DNA from: Phallusia fumigata
Lineage: Eukaryota > Chordata > Ascidiacea > Phlebobranchia > Ascidiidae
Reading direction: 5' to 3'
Length of the DNA stretch: 32,559 nucleotides
NCBI GenBank assembly: GCA_008931825.1
Contig: QXVZ01029663.1
Location: forward strand, 1 to 32,559
Shown here piece after piece: positions 1 to 13,557 of the stretch. Under the pieces are notes generated by a model, which searched no databases, was not told the DNA's origin, and saw nothing but the letters and a program-made list of their open reading frames with translations. A program made the position numbers and the translations under genes. Position 1 is the first letter of the stretch. Each line of letters begins with the position of its first letter.

Positions 1-986
<986 letters not shown>

Positions 987-987
987 N
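987..987. other. Single-N assembly junction
   Basis: A lone N separates copies A and B. The sequence directly after it restarts the sequence at position 1. Confidence 0.9.
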
Positions 988-1697
<710 letters not shown>

Positions 1698-1699
1698 AC

Positions 1700-2029
1700 G
1701 TTAGAATAAAACCATCTAATGTTGAAACTTGGCACTTGGCATAGCACGCTCAAGACATTGTGACATCACACAAATATGACAACAAATGACATTAATCAAC
1801 CCTAAAATCCAATAAAATTTCATCCCATATGACTGTAATTCAAAAGTTTAACCACTAGTGGGAGCTACAGATAGCCTTAAGACTCTGTCTTCACAAAGCT
1901 AATGACAACGACCAACTTGAGTTACCATCGGCTTAAGCTTCATTCAACCAGTTCACAATCTAACCAAGTTGATCTCATTAGCAATTATATTACCTCATAA
2001 TCACAGAAACTTGATTAACACTTTTGGGG
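1700..2029. other. Non-coding, nothing recognised
   Basis: AT-rich DNA. I see no ORF, splice-flanked exon or repeat terminus. Confidence 0.6.
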
Positions 2030-2270
2030 CTATGGGGGGGTCAAACAAACCAGATTGAACAACTCTATGACCCTATCTACCAGTGGTAAAAATATCTCCA
2101 AGTCCACCAAACAGTTCATTGCAAAAGTGCATTGACAAGCTCCCAGAGAGAAAACAGGAAAAAACAAACAGAAAAAACGCACATATGTACCCTCAGAAAC
2201 GCTTAAATTTCTATTATTTATTATAATCAAGTACTAGTTGTGCACTTATAATGTTTAAATTCAAGGTCAA
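2030..2270. repeat. Dispersed repeat, decayed member
   Basis: It shares an ordered series of words with 3640-3900 and 5705-5910: GACC(C/A)TATCTACCAG, then TCCACCAAACA, then GACAAGCT, then an A-rich tract containing AACAAACAG. The last part, around CAAGTACTAGTTGTGCAC, is almost identical to 3850-3880. This is an old copy of a family whose fresher members are at 11819-12050 and 21155-21394. Confidence 0.55.
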
Positions 2271-2477
2271 GAAGGCACCAAGTTCAGTCTTGTTAGTCAG
2301 GTGAGCAACAGGTTGAGTTATTTTCTTCCAACATGAAAATTTATGCACAATAAGTGAAAAATTAAAAAATTCTTATAACAGGGAAAGGTCGGCAGATGTA
2401 ATTTGCCAAATCTGTACCTATGAAGCCAGAAACTTTTCTCTTTAACCAACTTTTTTCCGGAAATTAATAGATTGCAT

Positions 2478-2900
2478 CTAGTAATTCATTGTTGATTTAA
2501 AAAGACTCATTTGATCTGATAAAGCAACAGAATAAGCAGAAGTATTTACACTGATGGTTTTTGCTGAATTTAGCTCAACAGGGATATTAGGACCAGGCGT
2601 TTTTAACCTCTCTATTTGTTTTAAGATGTCAAAAACAAACAATAGAGCTTTGTAGTCATCATTGAAGTTGCTTATCATCCAGGTTATAAAATTTTTTTGT
2701 CCTGCAACATCATCAAAGGCTTTAATAGACTCAATAGACATAATTAATGCCATATTCAGCCTCAAGATATTTCACAAAATTATCTATGAAATGCATGTTA
2801 CAAAAGGTTAAAAAAGCAGAAGCAACAACAACGTCTCTTGGCTTTTCTGCACATTTCTTGACAGACAATTGCCATAAAAACCTGTAAAGACTGGAACTGA
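2478..2900 (-). pseudogene. Decayed coding fragment, unknown family
   Basis: The minus strand holds a 95-codon open stretch ending at 2478, with a protein-like composition (SIESIKAFDDVAGQKNF, then DDYKALLFVFDILKQIERL). Continuing upstream, protein-like runs appear in other frames (DNFVKYLEAEYGIN; KKCAEKPRDVVVASAF; SVPVFTGFYGNCLS). This suggests a once-longer reading frame broken by several frameshifts. A related but more degraded copy lies at 4380-4760. I do not recognise the family; transposon-encoded protein or a duplicated host-gene fragment are both possible. Confidence 0.4.
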
Positions 2901-3120
2901 AATTGTATCACACTGCAACATTTCCCTAACCAACATTTTTTGCAAAGCTCTAGTTTGTTTTAATCACTGGGCAAACATATTATACAAATCATGATATTTC
3001 ATTCAATACAGTTCTACCTCAACCTGCAGCATTTGCACTCAATACCAAATCTTTACTAATATCATTACAAACGTTTAAATGATAAACCATTTTTGCATAT
3101 CCATCAAATAAACTAAATAT

Positions 3121-3600
3121 TAGAGATGTTCATGATAGAATATCCAATCCAAATTTGCGGTTTTTATCGGGTAATTGGAACCGATAATATTTCACCTCAA
3201 AAAGGCGTGCAAAATCTTTTGTATTGATGCAAGTGGTATTGGCAGACGCAACATTTATTTCTGTTTATAGTTAATTTAATCTGCATGTTTAATGGGATAT
3301 TAAATAATAACCACAAACAGACACAACAAGTAATGGGAGTATCGCCGCGAAGTAAGATTTTCTGCAGCATCAGCCAAAATTTAGATGCTTTGTTGAACGT
3401 GCAACTCGTTTTAGTTGTGTATTTGTTGTGGTGTCATGGCGAAAAGTAGAATTTGGCTTACTGGCTAAGGCCTTTTGCTTTAATGTTCTTACAACCTTCA
3501 CACATAACTGTAGCGACCATGTTGTTTAGACGTTTAAAGGAAAATCACCCTCGGTTGTACTTATGTCACCGAATAATTACAAAACTTTCCATTTGTGATA
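3121..3600. mobile_element. hAT-like element, copy 1 (one end)
   Basis: It begins TAGAGATGTTC, close to the TAGGGATGTTC start at 9182 and to the inverted termini of 28524-29004. The interior is collinear with those copies: CAGACGCAAC, AAATAATAACCACA, GATTTTCTGCAGCATCAG, GTTTTAGTTGTG and CTTCACACATAACTGTA. No matching inverted right end was found, so this copy is truncated or its end has decayed. No transposase coding remains. Confidence 0.5.
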
Positions 3601-3639
3601 CTTGTAAGCATGCGGTTGTTTACAAATCGCTTTAATCGT

Positions 3640-3900
3640 TTGGGGACAGCTGAAGGCTATAGGGTCAAATGAAACAGATGGCACAAATCAAAGATCTGCC
3701 AGCTGTGAAAGTTTCATCCAAATCCACCAAACATTTCATGCAAAATGACATGGACAAGCTGCAGGCTACAAAAAAAACCATAACAAACAGAGTGAAAACC
3801 ACACAGGTCCTCTTCAGGATAAGGGCTTAAATTTCTACTTTTGTTCATAACCAAGTACTAGTTGTGCACTTACAGTGTTTAAATGTCACCGAATAATGCA
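3640..3900. repeat. Dispersed repeat, second decayed member
   Basis: It has the same order of words as 2030-2270, including TCATCCAAATCCACCAAACA, GACATGGACAAGCTGCAG and the tail around CAAGTACTAGTTGTGCAC. With the flanking coding remnants, 2030-2900 and 3640-4760 look like two copies of one larger unit. Confidence 0.5.
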
Positions 3901-4379
3901 CCTTACTTGATCTTGTCAGGCAGGAGGTTTAAGCTTGATTCCTGTAGTTGGTTGTGAAATTAAAACTTCGGAGGCATATGTGATAGTTTGCTTGATAGAC
4001 AGATCAGTGATGGTTAATCTGACCCATGTGACTGTTTATGGTGCAGAAGGTTGGTGGTGGCTCAGCTTCATGTCCTGTCAATTTTGTAGCAGTGTCAATA
4101 GATGAAGAAAACCTGACCTTTAAAAAGATTGCTGTTTTTAATCACATACTGGCAGCTGCTGATGTTAATCAAATGCATCAATCAGCTTCGATAAATATTC
4201 ACATTGTGCAGTTTTAACGCTTTTCACAAATGGCGGGGAAAGTTATTTTCCTATTGTCGGCCATTTGAGTTTATACATTGTTTGACAAATATTTCACATA
4301 CTACAAGGCGATTAGTAGACATCATTTGCCAATTCTGGACCAAGGCCTCCTCCTTAAAAAGCCAATCCCATCTACTAAT

Positions 4380-4760
4380 TTATTGGTAGTTCAAAAAGAC
4401 TAATTCATTTGATTCTAGCAAAAGCACTTGCTTTATCCGATTAATAGTGAAACATTAGCTCTGATAAAACCACAGCATAAGTGACATTAGTGCAAGACAA
4501 TTAGTCTATCACTTTGATGAAACTTTGTAATCAAACAATAGAAAGACCTCTTTGTAGTCAACAGAAGTTATATTGGGATCGCTCCTCAATTTATCCAGGT
4601 TGTAAAACTTTGATTTGAACTTTGCAGCGTCATCATAAGTTACTTGTTTGGAGCTCAATAAATATCTTAAACAGCATCAGAATATTTCACAGATTTAACC
4701 ATGACGTTTTCCCAAAATTTATCTGATTAAACTAAGCAGGGTTTGGAGTTTTCTTGTTTG
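4380..4760 (-). pseudogene. Second copy of the decayed coding fragment
   Basis: Parts align with 2478-2820 on the same strand. Examples are a segment reading TACAACCTGGAT, one around GACTACAAAGAGGTC and one around CAGCGTCATC. No useful open frame survives. It appears interrupted relative to the first copy by about 450 bp between 3910 and 4370. Confidence 0.35.
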
Positions 4761-5450
4761 AAAAGAAACAACAACATGTCTAATTTTTGATTTACAGACT
4801 ATTATCATGAAAAACCCACAGATTCAAAGTGTACATCGAACAGTAAAGATAAAATGATTAAAATTAAATTTTCCACAATCCCAACCCAGGTAAACTGACA
4901 GGAAAAAAGAAATATATTACTTCATATTTATTTAAATAACCAGAAATGAAGTCTGTGGCAACAAGAATGACATTATTTACAAAAGTATTAAGTAAATGTG
5001 TTAATTCATAACATCTAATGCCAGAATTTTGGTTAAGAATGCCATCCAACGTAAAGAGGTTATTGTGTTTAAACTATCCTGGACATAGCAATAAGGTTAG
5101 CAGTAAGCTTTTCCACAATCTGAATTCCCAACGTTCAAGCATCTTATGCTTCTTGACAACAAATTACGATAACTTTTATGCAATAAACTTTCACTCCAAC
5201 AATGGTTCTAATATTTTTAATTGATTTAAATCATGTATATATGACTTGAAGTGCAAATGACAAACAAAAACAGAAAAAGCAGAAATGAGAAAAATCTGTA
5301 AAGGTAGCTTCTTCTAAACTACCATTCCACATACACTATCACTCAATTTAAAAATTATCCAAATAATTTCTTGCATTGGGTCACACAGCTACCAAAGCTT
5401 TTTATGGCACGAGTTTTGTACAGGCAAATAAGGCCAGCATTTCCATACAT
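4761..5450. other. Non-coding, nothing recognised
   Basis: AT-rich DNA. Short chance ORFs on both strands lack protein-like composition or splice context. Confidence 0.6.
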
Positions 5451-5454
5451 GCAA

Positions 5455-5910
5455 AATTGTAGTTTATGCATATATCCAAACTTCATCCAGTTCTGACATT
5501 GTTTTATAATAGGGCCAATTTTGGGTGTTTTGGGTAACTAATGAGGTCAATCAAATAAATCAATACACCACAATGGCATTTTTAAAAAGCTGTGTAATTT
5601 TCAACAATTCCGACATTGTTTGGGGCAAATTGGTAGTACGTGTTTACGCCATAAGTGGCTGATGGCAACATGCCTGTGACTGCCATGGTGTTTCCTTACA
5701 GCTTGTGGGTGACAGCTTCTGGGTATCAGCCGAAAAGTTCAAACGGTTATCTTCCTAAATAAATGCGTACTACCATGACCATATCTACCAGTTGTAAAAG
5801 TTTCATTCACATCATTTAAAGATTTCATGCCCAAGCACATGGACATGCTGCAGGGAAGAAAAAAGTAAAAAAGAGTGAGAAGAATGTTTCAGAAAGACAA
5901 CCCATAATAA
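5455..5910. repeat. Dispersed repeat, diverged longer copy
   Basis: Its 3' half (from about 5780) has CCATATCTACCAGTTGTAAA, TTTCATGCCCAAGCACATGG and GACATGCTGCAGG, as in the other members. Its 5' half (CACCACAATGGCATT, GACATTGTTT, TTGGGTGTTTTGGGTAACT) is matched by 6820-6960, which shows that the full family unit is longer than the hairpin-ended part. Confidence 0.45.
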
Positions 5911-6283
5911 GAAATAACACATAGTTTATTTGAGAAAATAAGAAAATTTTGTTTTGGTAAAGGGTTAGGTGTTTTTAAACAGAATGACCTCAAACTTGCG
6001 TTTTCAAATGCATATCCTGGTACACAATTTTGATTGGTTAAAAATTTAGAAATGTACACTCATACAGCTAATCAAAAACAGTGAATATAAGTAAACCAAG
6101 CTGCTTACCATTACAACATTTGCTATCTCAAAAACACTTTTTTACTGAATTGAACAATACCAACTAAATGGCATTTACAATCAAACACTAAGAATAAAAT
6201 TGGACTGAGAAATTGCCTATTGAAACTAAAAGAAATTTGGGACAAGGTGTAGGATAAAAACATTCATGGGACGACAAATTAGC
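5911..6283. other. Non-coding, nothing recognised
   Basis: AT-rich DNA without supported features. Confidence 0.6.
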
Positions 6284-6375
6284 ACAGAGCTCTTCAACCG
6301 GGGTTTTAAGAAACCCTAGTGTTTTGGGAAGCACTCACAGGGGTTCTGTCAGCTCTGGGGGTTCTCTGAGGTTTG
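6284..6375 (+). mobile_element. Solo hAT-type terminus
   Basis: It begins CAGAGCTCTTCAACCGGGGT, followed by a mirrored AAACCCTAGTG segment and GGGGTTCT repeats. This matches the CAGnGGTTCTCAACC-type ends of hAT elements related to ZBED/Charlie. I found no inverted partner downstream, so only one end is visible. Confidence 0.45.
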
Positions 6376-6819
6376 ATGATTAAAAAAAAAATATTTCTAC
6401 CAATGACAATTGACAACTGGCAAGCACATGATTTAGTCCAACTACAATGAAGATGACACCCACATGTTTTGGCACAAGTTCAGTGAATTATCACAATACA
6501 CATGTCAAACAGGTATTTTAGCAATGGCATTTTATATTAAAGTGTCTGTTTAATACAGAAGTGATCAGTGTAAGTTCTTGTGCTGTAGTGAAACATATTT
6601 CGTGTTGATGTCAACTATTAAAATATTTAGAGAAGTGGAGATGAATCAGTAACTAGAAACTTAGTACAAACAATATCAGTAGTGCAAAATCAGTAGGTCA
6701 TGATAAAAGTGTGGTACAGGCATTCAAGTGTACCAAACATATTGCTGCTTGGCCTGAGACATTGCTTAATTATTCCATTAAAAAAATTTGTGATTTTAAC
6801 TAAGAACTGCTGGGGCTAC

Positions 6820-6960
6820 ATGGAAAACCCAGGAATTATTGTACCACAATGCCATGTTCTCAAAACTGTCCGAATGACATCCAGTTTTAACATTGTTTAA
6901 TAGTTTATACCTTAGGGGGTAGCGGGGTAACTGCTGGGTCTATTGGGTCAAACAAAGGAA
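6820..6960. repeat. Dispersed repeat, 5' part only
   Basis: The words ACCACAATGCCATGTT, CATCCAGTTTTAACATTGTTT and GGGTCTATTGGGTCAAACAAA repeat the order seen at 5455-5560 and near 2035. Confidence 0.4.
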
Positions 6961-8660
6961 TCGATAACCACTAACAAAGTGCATGCCCAAAGTTCTTAAT
7001 TACAAAATTTGGAAACTGTCCAACTTAGGAATTTCCCTTCTCGGCATAAACACATTGTGACCTGAATAAGAGCCCATAGCATACCTCATGCTATTGGTTT
7101 CCCCTTGACCACAGAGTCAGACAATTGCCATGTTAATTGCTGGAAACACTGCTCTTATGTTTTTTTCTCCAGTAATTGGGTGCATCTTTACAAGCGTTTT
7201 TTTTTCAAAAATCCAATAACAATGAAAACGATTTTTTCCCAATTATTAGGTATGCCACTTCTTATCTTGAAGTTTTGCATTTGAACGTATTTCTCTGATT
7301 TTCAAATTTTAAAACCCTTGCTCAACAAGTTTAAATCCACAATGCTGGCTGGGCCAATACAATAATAAAGATATAAATCTGTTCAATTTACGGTTTTTGT
7401 ATTGTGTACATATAATGTTTGTGCCTAATCATAAATTTTGTTTACTTGAAATGGTAAAAAAGGAAATATACTATTGAAAATGGAAACAGACATTAAACGC
7501 TTTTAAAACATTTAGTTTTGTAAGCCTAAAATCATAAGCCCTTGTACCTAAGTGCGATAAACTGTACTTACTTTGATTAATGTTGAAAGTGTCTCATTTT
7601 CTGACAAAGCAAATTTAAAAATACAGTTCACTGTTGATGATAACAACAACTTTAGGGTGTGATTTCAACAATCTGTTCAAAAACATACACAATTTTAAGT
7701 TCGACTGCAAAACCTGGCACTGATCACCAAAACCTGTTTGCAGTTGCTCCACTTATGGCAAGGTACATACAGTTGAGTTATAGACCTGATATTCATAAGT
7801 TAATTTGAGATAGGTCTAAATCCAGAACAGTTTTACAATAGGTTAGAATCATTATCATGCAGTGGATATTGCTTTAAAAACATCCACAAACCAGTGATCC
7901 TCCATGTTGCAATTGCATACACTCTGATCCTGTTTCCCTATGTACTATTTCCTTATGTTACAATGGATATATATTTTACACATACATTATGTTGGGTCCT
8001 TAACTTCCTTGGTATTTTATAATTGGTAGCAGAGGAAAATGCATTGTCAGTTTTCGATCAGAATGAAAACCTGCAAAAAGAAAATAGGGAGTACATTTGC
8101 AGAATCCAACCAAATAATTTCTAACATGTCAATTACAAGCTTTATGTTTAGAGCATGATTTACTAACCAATAGCTTGACAGGCAGTAACCTTGAGCCTGC
8201 AAATGGAAGCATAGCTATTGCAATTAACCCAAGATCTTTTACAGCATGATATAGCAAACACATTTTGTTAACACTGCACAATCACAGCCTAATTTTTACA
8301 AATTAAAAAGTCTGTTTTATACATAAAGTAGTGGTTAAATTTTAACCGCTGGGTTGTGTCTGTCATAAAACCTGTCCATCACTCCTTACGCATTGAATGG
8401 TGTTTTGTTAAGTATACATATAAACCCAATAGCAATGATCTATGCTGACCATACGACAGCAAAGTAGCACGACTAATAATGAAAATGACAAAAGTTGCTG
8501 TAAAGCACTCTCTTCTTGTCTTCTACATCGTAACATAGCAAAGCAATAAGTTTACCAATGGGCAATTACAACCTCATGTTAGTCAGGGAAATGCCTGTCT
8601 GGCCACCCAAATAATCACTGATTTATGTGTAAAGTAACAGACTTACAGGCCGCTTTGGTC
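6961..8660. other. 1.7 kb non-coding, nothing recognised
   Basis: No ORF above 60 codons, no repeat termini and no RNA gene were seen. It could be intronic or intergenic. Confidence 0.6.
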
Positions 8661-8666
8661 TACACC

Positions 8667-9010
8667 CATAGGCGTCGATTCCGGGTTGGCAGGGGTGGCG
8701 ACCACCCCACTGGAAATTTCTATTCTGCCACTCCAGAATTTTCCTTGACTGTTGCTTGCATCAACATGAGGCCTTTCTAAAGACTAGTTTACACAAAACA
8801 CATGTGAGGCGAGCAAAGCAAATTGTTTTCATTTGTTAAACAACGCAGGAGGAAGTCCCGTTTTGCGTGTCTCTTGTGATATATTTCACGATAATATTAG
8901 CGATAACAGATATTATAAAAACACTACAAACCAACAGGCGTACATTGTGTAATTTTGTTACATGTCAGACCGCTCAGATTTGATCATTTCGCCACCCCAC
9001 ATGAAAAAAA
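8667..9010. mobile_element. Remnant with CATAGGCGtCGA-type end
   Basis: It starts CATAGGCGTCGATTC, one base different from the 31259-31989 element terminus over its first 12 bases. It then has a palindrome GGGGTGG-CGA-CCACCCC. A GTGGCGA-related word recurs inverted near 8990 (TCGCCACCCCAC), so an old inverted-repeat element may span this interval. No target duplication was identified. Confidence 0.35.
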
Positions 9011-9140
9011 ATTGTTGTTTTGCGTTTGGGGCAGAACAGTCAGCGATCAAACACATATTTAGGGCTGTAAGGGTAATTACGGAACAATTATGAACAACAA
9101 ATATGAAGCTTCCCACATATCTAAGATTTGGAATTAAATA
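8997..9140. repeat. Dispersed repeat R2, copy 1
   Basis: It shares GTTTTGC(A/G)TTTGGGGCA(G/A)AAC, CAGTCAGCG and GGGCTGTAAGGGTAATTAC with 11480-11650 and 30240-30420. Confidence 0.5.
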
Positions 9141-9181
9141 TCCCTACTAAGGACATGAGATTATTATTCTTGGTAGGTGGG

Positions 9182-9630
9182 TAGGGATGTTCAAAGTAGA
9201 ATATCGTATCCTAAATCCAAATCTGCCGCTTATATCAGGTAGGTGGAACTGATAATATTTTATCTAAAACAGGGTGTGCAATTCATCAGTCTTTTGTAAA
9301 AATGCGAGTGACATTCACCAACGCAACAGCGCGGATACAACACTGTTCGTTTCCTTTTTGGCAAATACTAAGCTGCGCATGTTCAATGTGACAGTAAATA
9401 ATAACAACACATGGGCATAACAAAATAACGAGACAATCGCAACGATTTTCTGCTGCATTAGCAGACAAATGCTTTGTGATCATGCAGCTCGCTTTAGTTG
9501 TAAATTTGTGGTGGCGTCACGGTGGAAAATAGTAGTTGCCTACTGGCTTAGGCTTTTTGCTTATAAAGGTTTTTATAATCTTCACATGTAACTGTAACGA
9601 CAGCATGTCTGACACTGTTTTTCTCCGAGT
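9182..9630. mobile_element. hAT-like element, copy 2 (one end)
   Basis: It starts TAGGGATGTTCAAAGTAGAA. The interior matches copies at 3121 and 28524 (GCAAATACTAAGC, CGATCGCAACG-like GACAATCGCAACGATTTTCTG, GTGGTGGCGTCA, CACATGTAACTGTAACGAC). The right terminus was not found and no coding capacity remains. Confidence 0.55.
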
Positions 9631-10161
9631 TAATTAGATAAGTAATTAAACACAAATGCTAATCACTTATTATGGAGAAACAAATAGCCAATGACACTCA
9701 CTAAACGAAAGTAAAAAAAGAAATCCATTTCATTTGAGTTGGGATGGCTGTCGGATCATGTCAAACAGATCAACAAGCAGTGAAACTTTTTTTTTGGAGT
9801 GAGAAAAATTTTTTCGTTTTGGAGTAAGAAAGGTCTGCTTGGCAAAACATACAGCAAAGCCAAATTAGCAAGCGAGTTTTCACAGGGAAAAATGAATGAA
9901 GGTTGGTGTACCTAAAGATATTTAAGAGGGAGTGTAAAAGACCAAAAAGGAACGAGCTGTCACACAAAAAAACCTGAACCTGAATAAACTAACATTTTTG
10001 ACAATATTTTACTTGCCACAAAAATAAATTCATCAATCCTGTCAAAGTTTCAGGAAATGTGGTCAAAAAATTTTATAACAAAGCGGAGGCCAGATGGGAC
10101 AGCTACCTCAGGTTTTTTAGGCATGGTGGTCACCACCTTGGATTTTTCAATCTGTTTGTAG
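9631..10161. other. Non-coding, nothing recognised
   Basis: A minus-strand chance ORF (9770-9967) is Phe/Leu/Ser-rich low-complexity translation of T-rich DNA and is not supported as a gene. Confidence 0.6.
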
Positions 10162-11379
10162 TAGTGATGTACCGAAGCTTCGGTTTGCCGAATTCAATCG
10201 GCCGAATCAGCGAACTTGACGAAGATTCGGTTTCGGCCGAATAATTTGTTACAATTCGATAAAAAACGAACTTTTATGCGCACAGAAAATAACGTTTTTA
10301 GCACATCAAGTGTTCAGATGTTAGTGATATTTGTCTTTACCCAAACGATGTTTGTATTTTATAATGTCAGATTATGGACATGTAGTTAGGCGAAAATGAC
10401 ACATGTTGCGCGTGTTATTACATATCACACAATCTTTCAAACTGCGCTTTAACTAATAGGCCTAACAAAGAAAAAGTGCAACAAAGGACATATGATTGTA
10501 CAGTTACATAACAAAACTGTTAAATGGGGTATTGCTGCTGCTGTTTTTGGTAAGTTATGGTAGTTATGACTGCTAACGCCACACACTTTTTTAAAAACAA
10601 GGGCTGAACGGTCAAATGTTATTTTGCATATTGCGTTTTGTACTAGTTTTTATTAAAGCATTATTGTTTTGTCCACCCTCGGTAAAAGATCAGTAATTTA
10701 TTTGGAAGCTGGCAGCGACGGCTAAGGTAACATTAAAACCCACAGAACTAAGATAATACTGTAACACAACTAGCATAAACATGTGGGTCCCCACACACAT
10801 GCAAGTTCTGAATAGTAGTGATGTTTTTAGAACGTGATCGGTTTAAAAATCAGTTTTACAAATTTGAAAGTAAAGATTTACATTCATAATTTAACTAAAT
10901 CATTTCCTACATCATGTCAATTTTAATCTCAATGTCAAAAGCATGAACTAAACCCCACAGTTACACTAACCAATAGTTTAGCAATGCGCTACAAATCCAA
11001 CAACATTGCGCTTTTTGACTTACCAAATAAAGGCTTACATGCTACTCTACAAGAGAGTGCAACTGTAAGTTAAAAATTGGTGGGAAAACAAAAACTAAAG
11101 AGTGACCTTTAGCCGAGCCGCAACAAACTCTTAACGAATCTCTTCAGCGCGGTTTCGGTAATGCGCTATAAATTCAACAACAACAACAACATTACGCTTC
11201 TTGACCAACTAACCATGCGCTTACGTGCTTTTGTACAACTGAGTAGAAAGCAAAGTTATTGTAATGAATCATCTTTACAACGTTATCTAGCAGACGCATT
11301 TCTTTACGCATTCACCTAAACCAGTGATTAAATATAAACAGCTGAGCTTCGTCCGTCATAAAACAAGACAATTAAAATG

Positions 11380-11700
11380 AAACGCCCGCCTGGCCGCACC
11401 CTATGAACGCCCGTTTATGTGTGAAGTAGTAGTCTGTGACCAACCGCTGAGCGTTGCGCCGCTTGAGTCGTAAAATCGTCAATCACTCCCTCGCGTCAGG
11501 TCGTTTTGCATTTGGGGCAAAACCGCCAGCTGTTATACACGTATTTGTGGCTGCAAGGGTAAATACTTAACCGATCAGGCTAAAATTTTAAACAACGTAT
11601 AAGAAGCACCCTACATATCTACGTCCTAATTTTCAATACATTTGGATTAGTATGTCTGAAGTAAAGGGCATGTAAACAAAAAACTAAATATTTGGGGTTA
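11380..11700. repeat. Dispersed repeat R2, copy 2
   Basis: Nearly collinear with 30140-30430: CAACCGCTG, GCGCCGCTTG, GTCAATCACTCCCTCGCG, GTCGTTTTGCATTTGGGGCA and ATACATTTGGATTAGT. In both places it is followed by a hairpin-ended repeat, so the two loci probably descend from one composite element. Confidence 0.6.
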
Positions 11701-11818
11701 AAAAGGTAAAAAAATTGGTGAATCCAAATAAAAGTCACAAAATACATTACAATACATTGCACTGTACCAGCTATCAAAATAGAAAACTTCTAGGTAACTT
11801 ACTTTGGTAAATATTGCC

Positions 11819-12050
11819 GTTTCAAAAATTTTACATTTTTGGGGCCTGTGGGTGAACCAATGGGTGAATTGGGGTAAAAAGTTGACAGTGCACAACTTCA
11901 GATATACATCTATCATGTGTGAAAATTTGAAGAAGTTTGGACGACTCCTTCATGACTAAAACGTGGGAACAAACTCGCGTTAGACAGAAAAAAAGAAAAA
12001 ACAGAGTGAAAACAATATGTGTCCCCTTCGTGGAAGGGGACCCATAATTA
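11819..12050. repeat. Hairpin-ended dispersed repeat, fresh copy 1
   Basis: About 230 bp, over 90% identical by eye to 21155-21394. It contains TTTTTGGGGCCTGTGGGTGA, a segment around GACGACTCCTTCATGACT, an A-rich tract, and a terminal perfect 9-bp hairpin GTCCCCTTC-GTG-GAAGGGGAC at 12021-12041. It ends CATAATTA. The layout (internal body, A-rich tail, 3' hairpin) is SINE-like or MITE-like. I cannot assign the class. Confidence 0.65.
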
Positions 12051-12240
12051 CACAACTATCCTGTTGTAGCACGACTGTTTTGCATGGCCGCAAAACTCAT
12101 GTGGTTCTGTCAAAAGCATAACGTATGGGTTCGCATGACCTCACAACCGATTCGGTTGATTCGGCCGAATTTATTCAGCAAAAACCGCCGAATATTTGGT
12201 TTCGGTCCGAACCTAATTTACCTGATTCAGTGCATCACTA

Positions 12241-12960
12241 GTTTATAACAATCTCATACAGGCTCGCCAGTTTTTGCACCAAACAGGCACATAACATGTT
12301 TGTTCATAAGGTGGCAAAACTACATGTGCACAAATAGTAAAACTTTTACATTATTTATGCCGTCGAAGTTGCGATTGTTCACCAATGATTCCTCGTCCAT
12401 TGTTATGTTACAACACGGATATACTGTACTCAAAAGCAACTCTAACATTGACTGCAACACTTGCCTTTACTACATCACCAAACACTTCATCAAAGTGTGT
12501 TCTGTTCTTGATTAGCGTGTGTTCTTGATTAGCGCGTGTTAAGCTACAACAAAGCAGTACACAAAAACAGCAAAACAGATAGAAATTTTTGACTCAAAAA
12601 CCAAAGACCTTATGGCTACATCATGCATATGACAAACCAGTGGAACCATGATGCATTTGTAACTTAGGATACTCTTAGAGAATCGTCGTTTTAAAAACTT
12701 GTTCAGGGTCAAGTTTCTTAAGTGCCCCTATACTAAACTATGTTTTGTTTCTACGTTTCTCACTGAGACCCTTGTTGTTGAACACAGGTGTGACGTCACA
12801 ATACATACATCTGCCACCTTGCATTTTTGTAAAACTAACCACCTATTAGGCAGTATACAAACTACATTCTGATTTTAGAATTTTCACATGTCACTAACCT
12901 TTTTCTGAAATCCTGGAATTGGAAAAAGTGCCAAAATGCAAATCCCTAGTCCTGACCATT
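12241..12960. other. Non-coding with a 17-bp tandem pair
   Basis: At 12503-12536 the word TGTTCTTGATTAGCGYG occurs twice in tandem with one mismatch. Otherwise nothing was recognised. Confidence 0.6.
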
Positions 12961-13480
12961 GACAATTGTCAATTCATAAAAAGATGTTTGTATTTAAGGC
13001 GCAAAATGTGTTTTTTTCCACTCAATTGCATACCAAACAATGTTTTAAACTGCAAGCCTTAAACCTAACTATGAAAAAATGCAACAAAGGATTTATGATT
13101 GTTCAGTTGCGTAGCAAAAAAACTGTTGAATAGAGTTTTACATTTTTGTAATGCTGCTATTTGTAATAAGAAGTTAAATCACTGCTTACTCTATTTCATT
13201 TTTTAAATGTTTGCATAAAGGTCAAATGGTAGTTTGCATAAAGGTCAAATGGAAGATTGGTAATTCATTTGTAGGCTGACAATCACAACCAAGACAACCT
13301 TAAAACCCACAGAAACAAGATGCAACACAACTGTCCTGTAGTAGCAGAAAAACTCTTGTGATTATTTTAAAAGCGTAGCTTACAGGTTCATGTGACATCA
13401 CAAATGGTTCAGTTAATTCAGCCGGATTTATTCAGTAAAACTGTCTAATATTCGGCATCAGTCCAAAAACAAGGTTTGGT
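12960..13480. mobile_element. Decayed relative of the 10162-12240 element
   Basis: Segments near 13075 (GCAACAAAGGA, TATGATTGT, CAGTTGC) match 10480-10530. Segments at 13381-13470 (TTCATGTGACATCACAA, TTTATTCAGTAAAACTGTC) match the right subterminal part at 12125-12200. The middle is largely deleted. A 23-bp tandem pair with the core CATAAAGGTCAAATGG lies around 13212-13257. Confidence 0.5.
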
Positions 13481-13557
13481 GTAGAATTAGTTTTTACTGC
13501 CATATACCAGTTTCTAACAGTTTTGGTCAGTTTGGGCCTTAACCAAGCCAAGGCTGG

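Larger units (their letters stand above)
10162..12240. mobile_element. 2.1-kb non-autonomous hAT-like transposon
   Basis: The left end reads TAGTGATGTACCGAA and the right end, read inward, TAGTGATGCACTGAA: 13 of 15 match. Flanking 8-mers GTTTGTAG (10154-10161) and GTTTATAA (12241-12248) agree at 6 of 8 positions, as expected for an aged 8-bp target duplication. Both subterminal regions are packed with TTCGG/CCGAA words, typical hAT subterminal motifs for transposase binding. No transposase ORF is present. The interior holds a CAACAACAAC tract near 11175, an R2 segment (11480-11650) and a hairpin-ended repeat (11819-12050). Confidence 0.7.
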
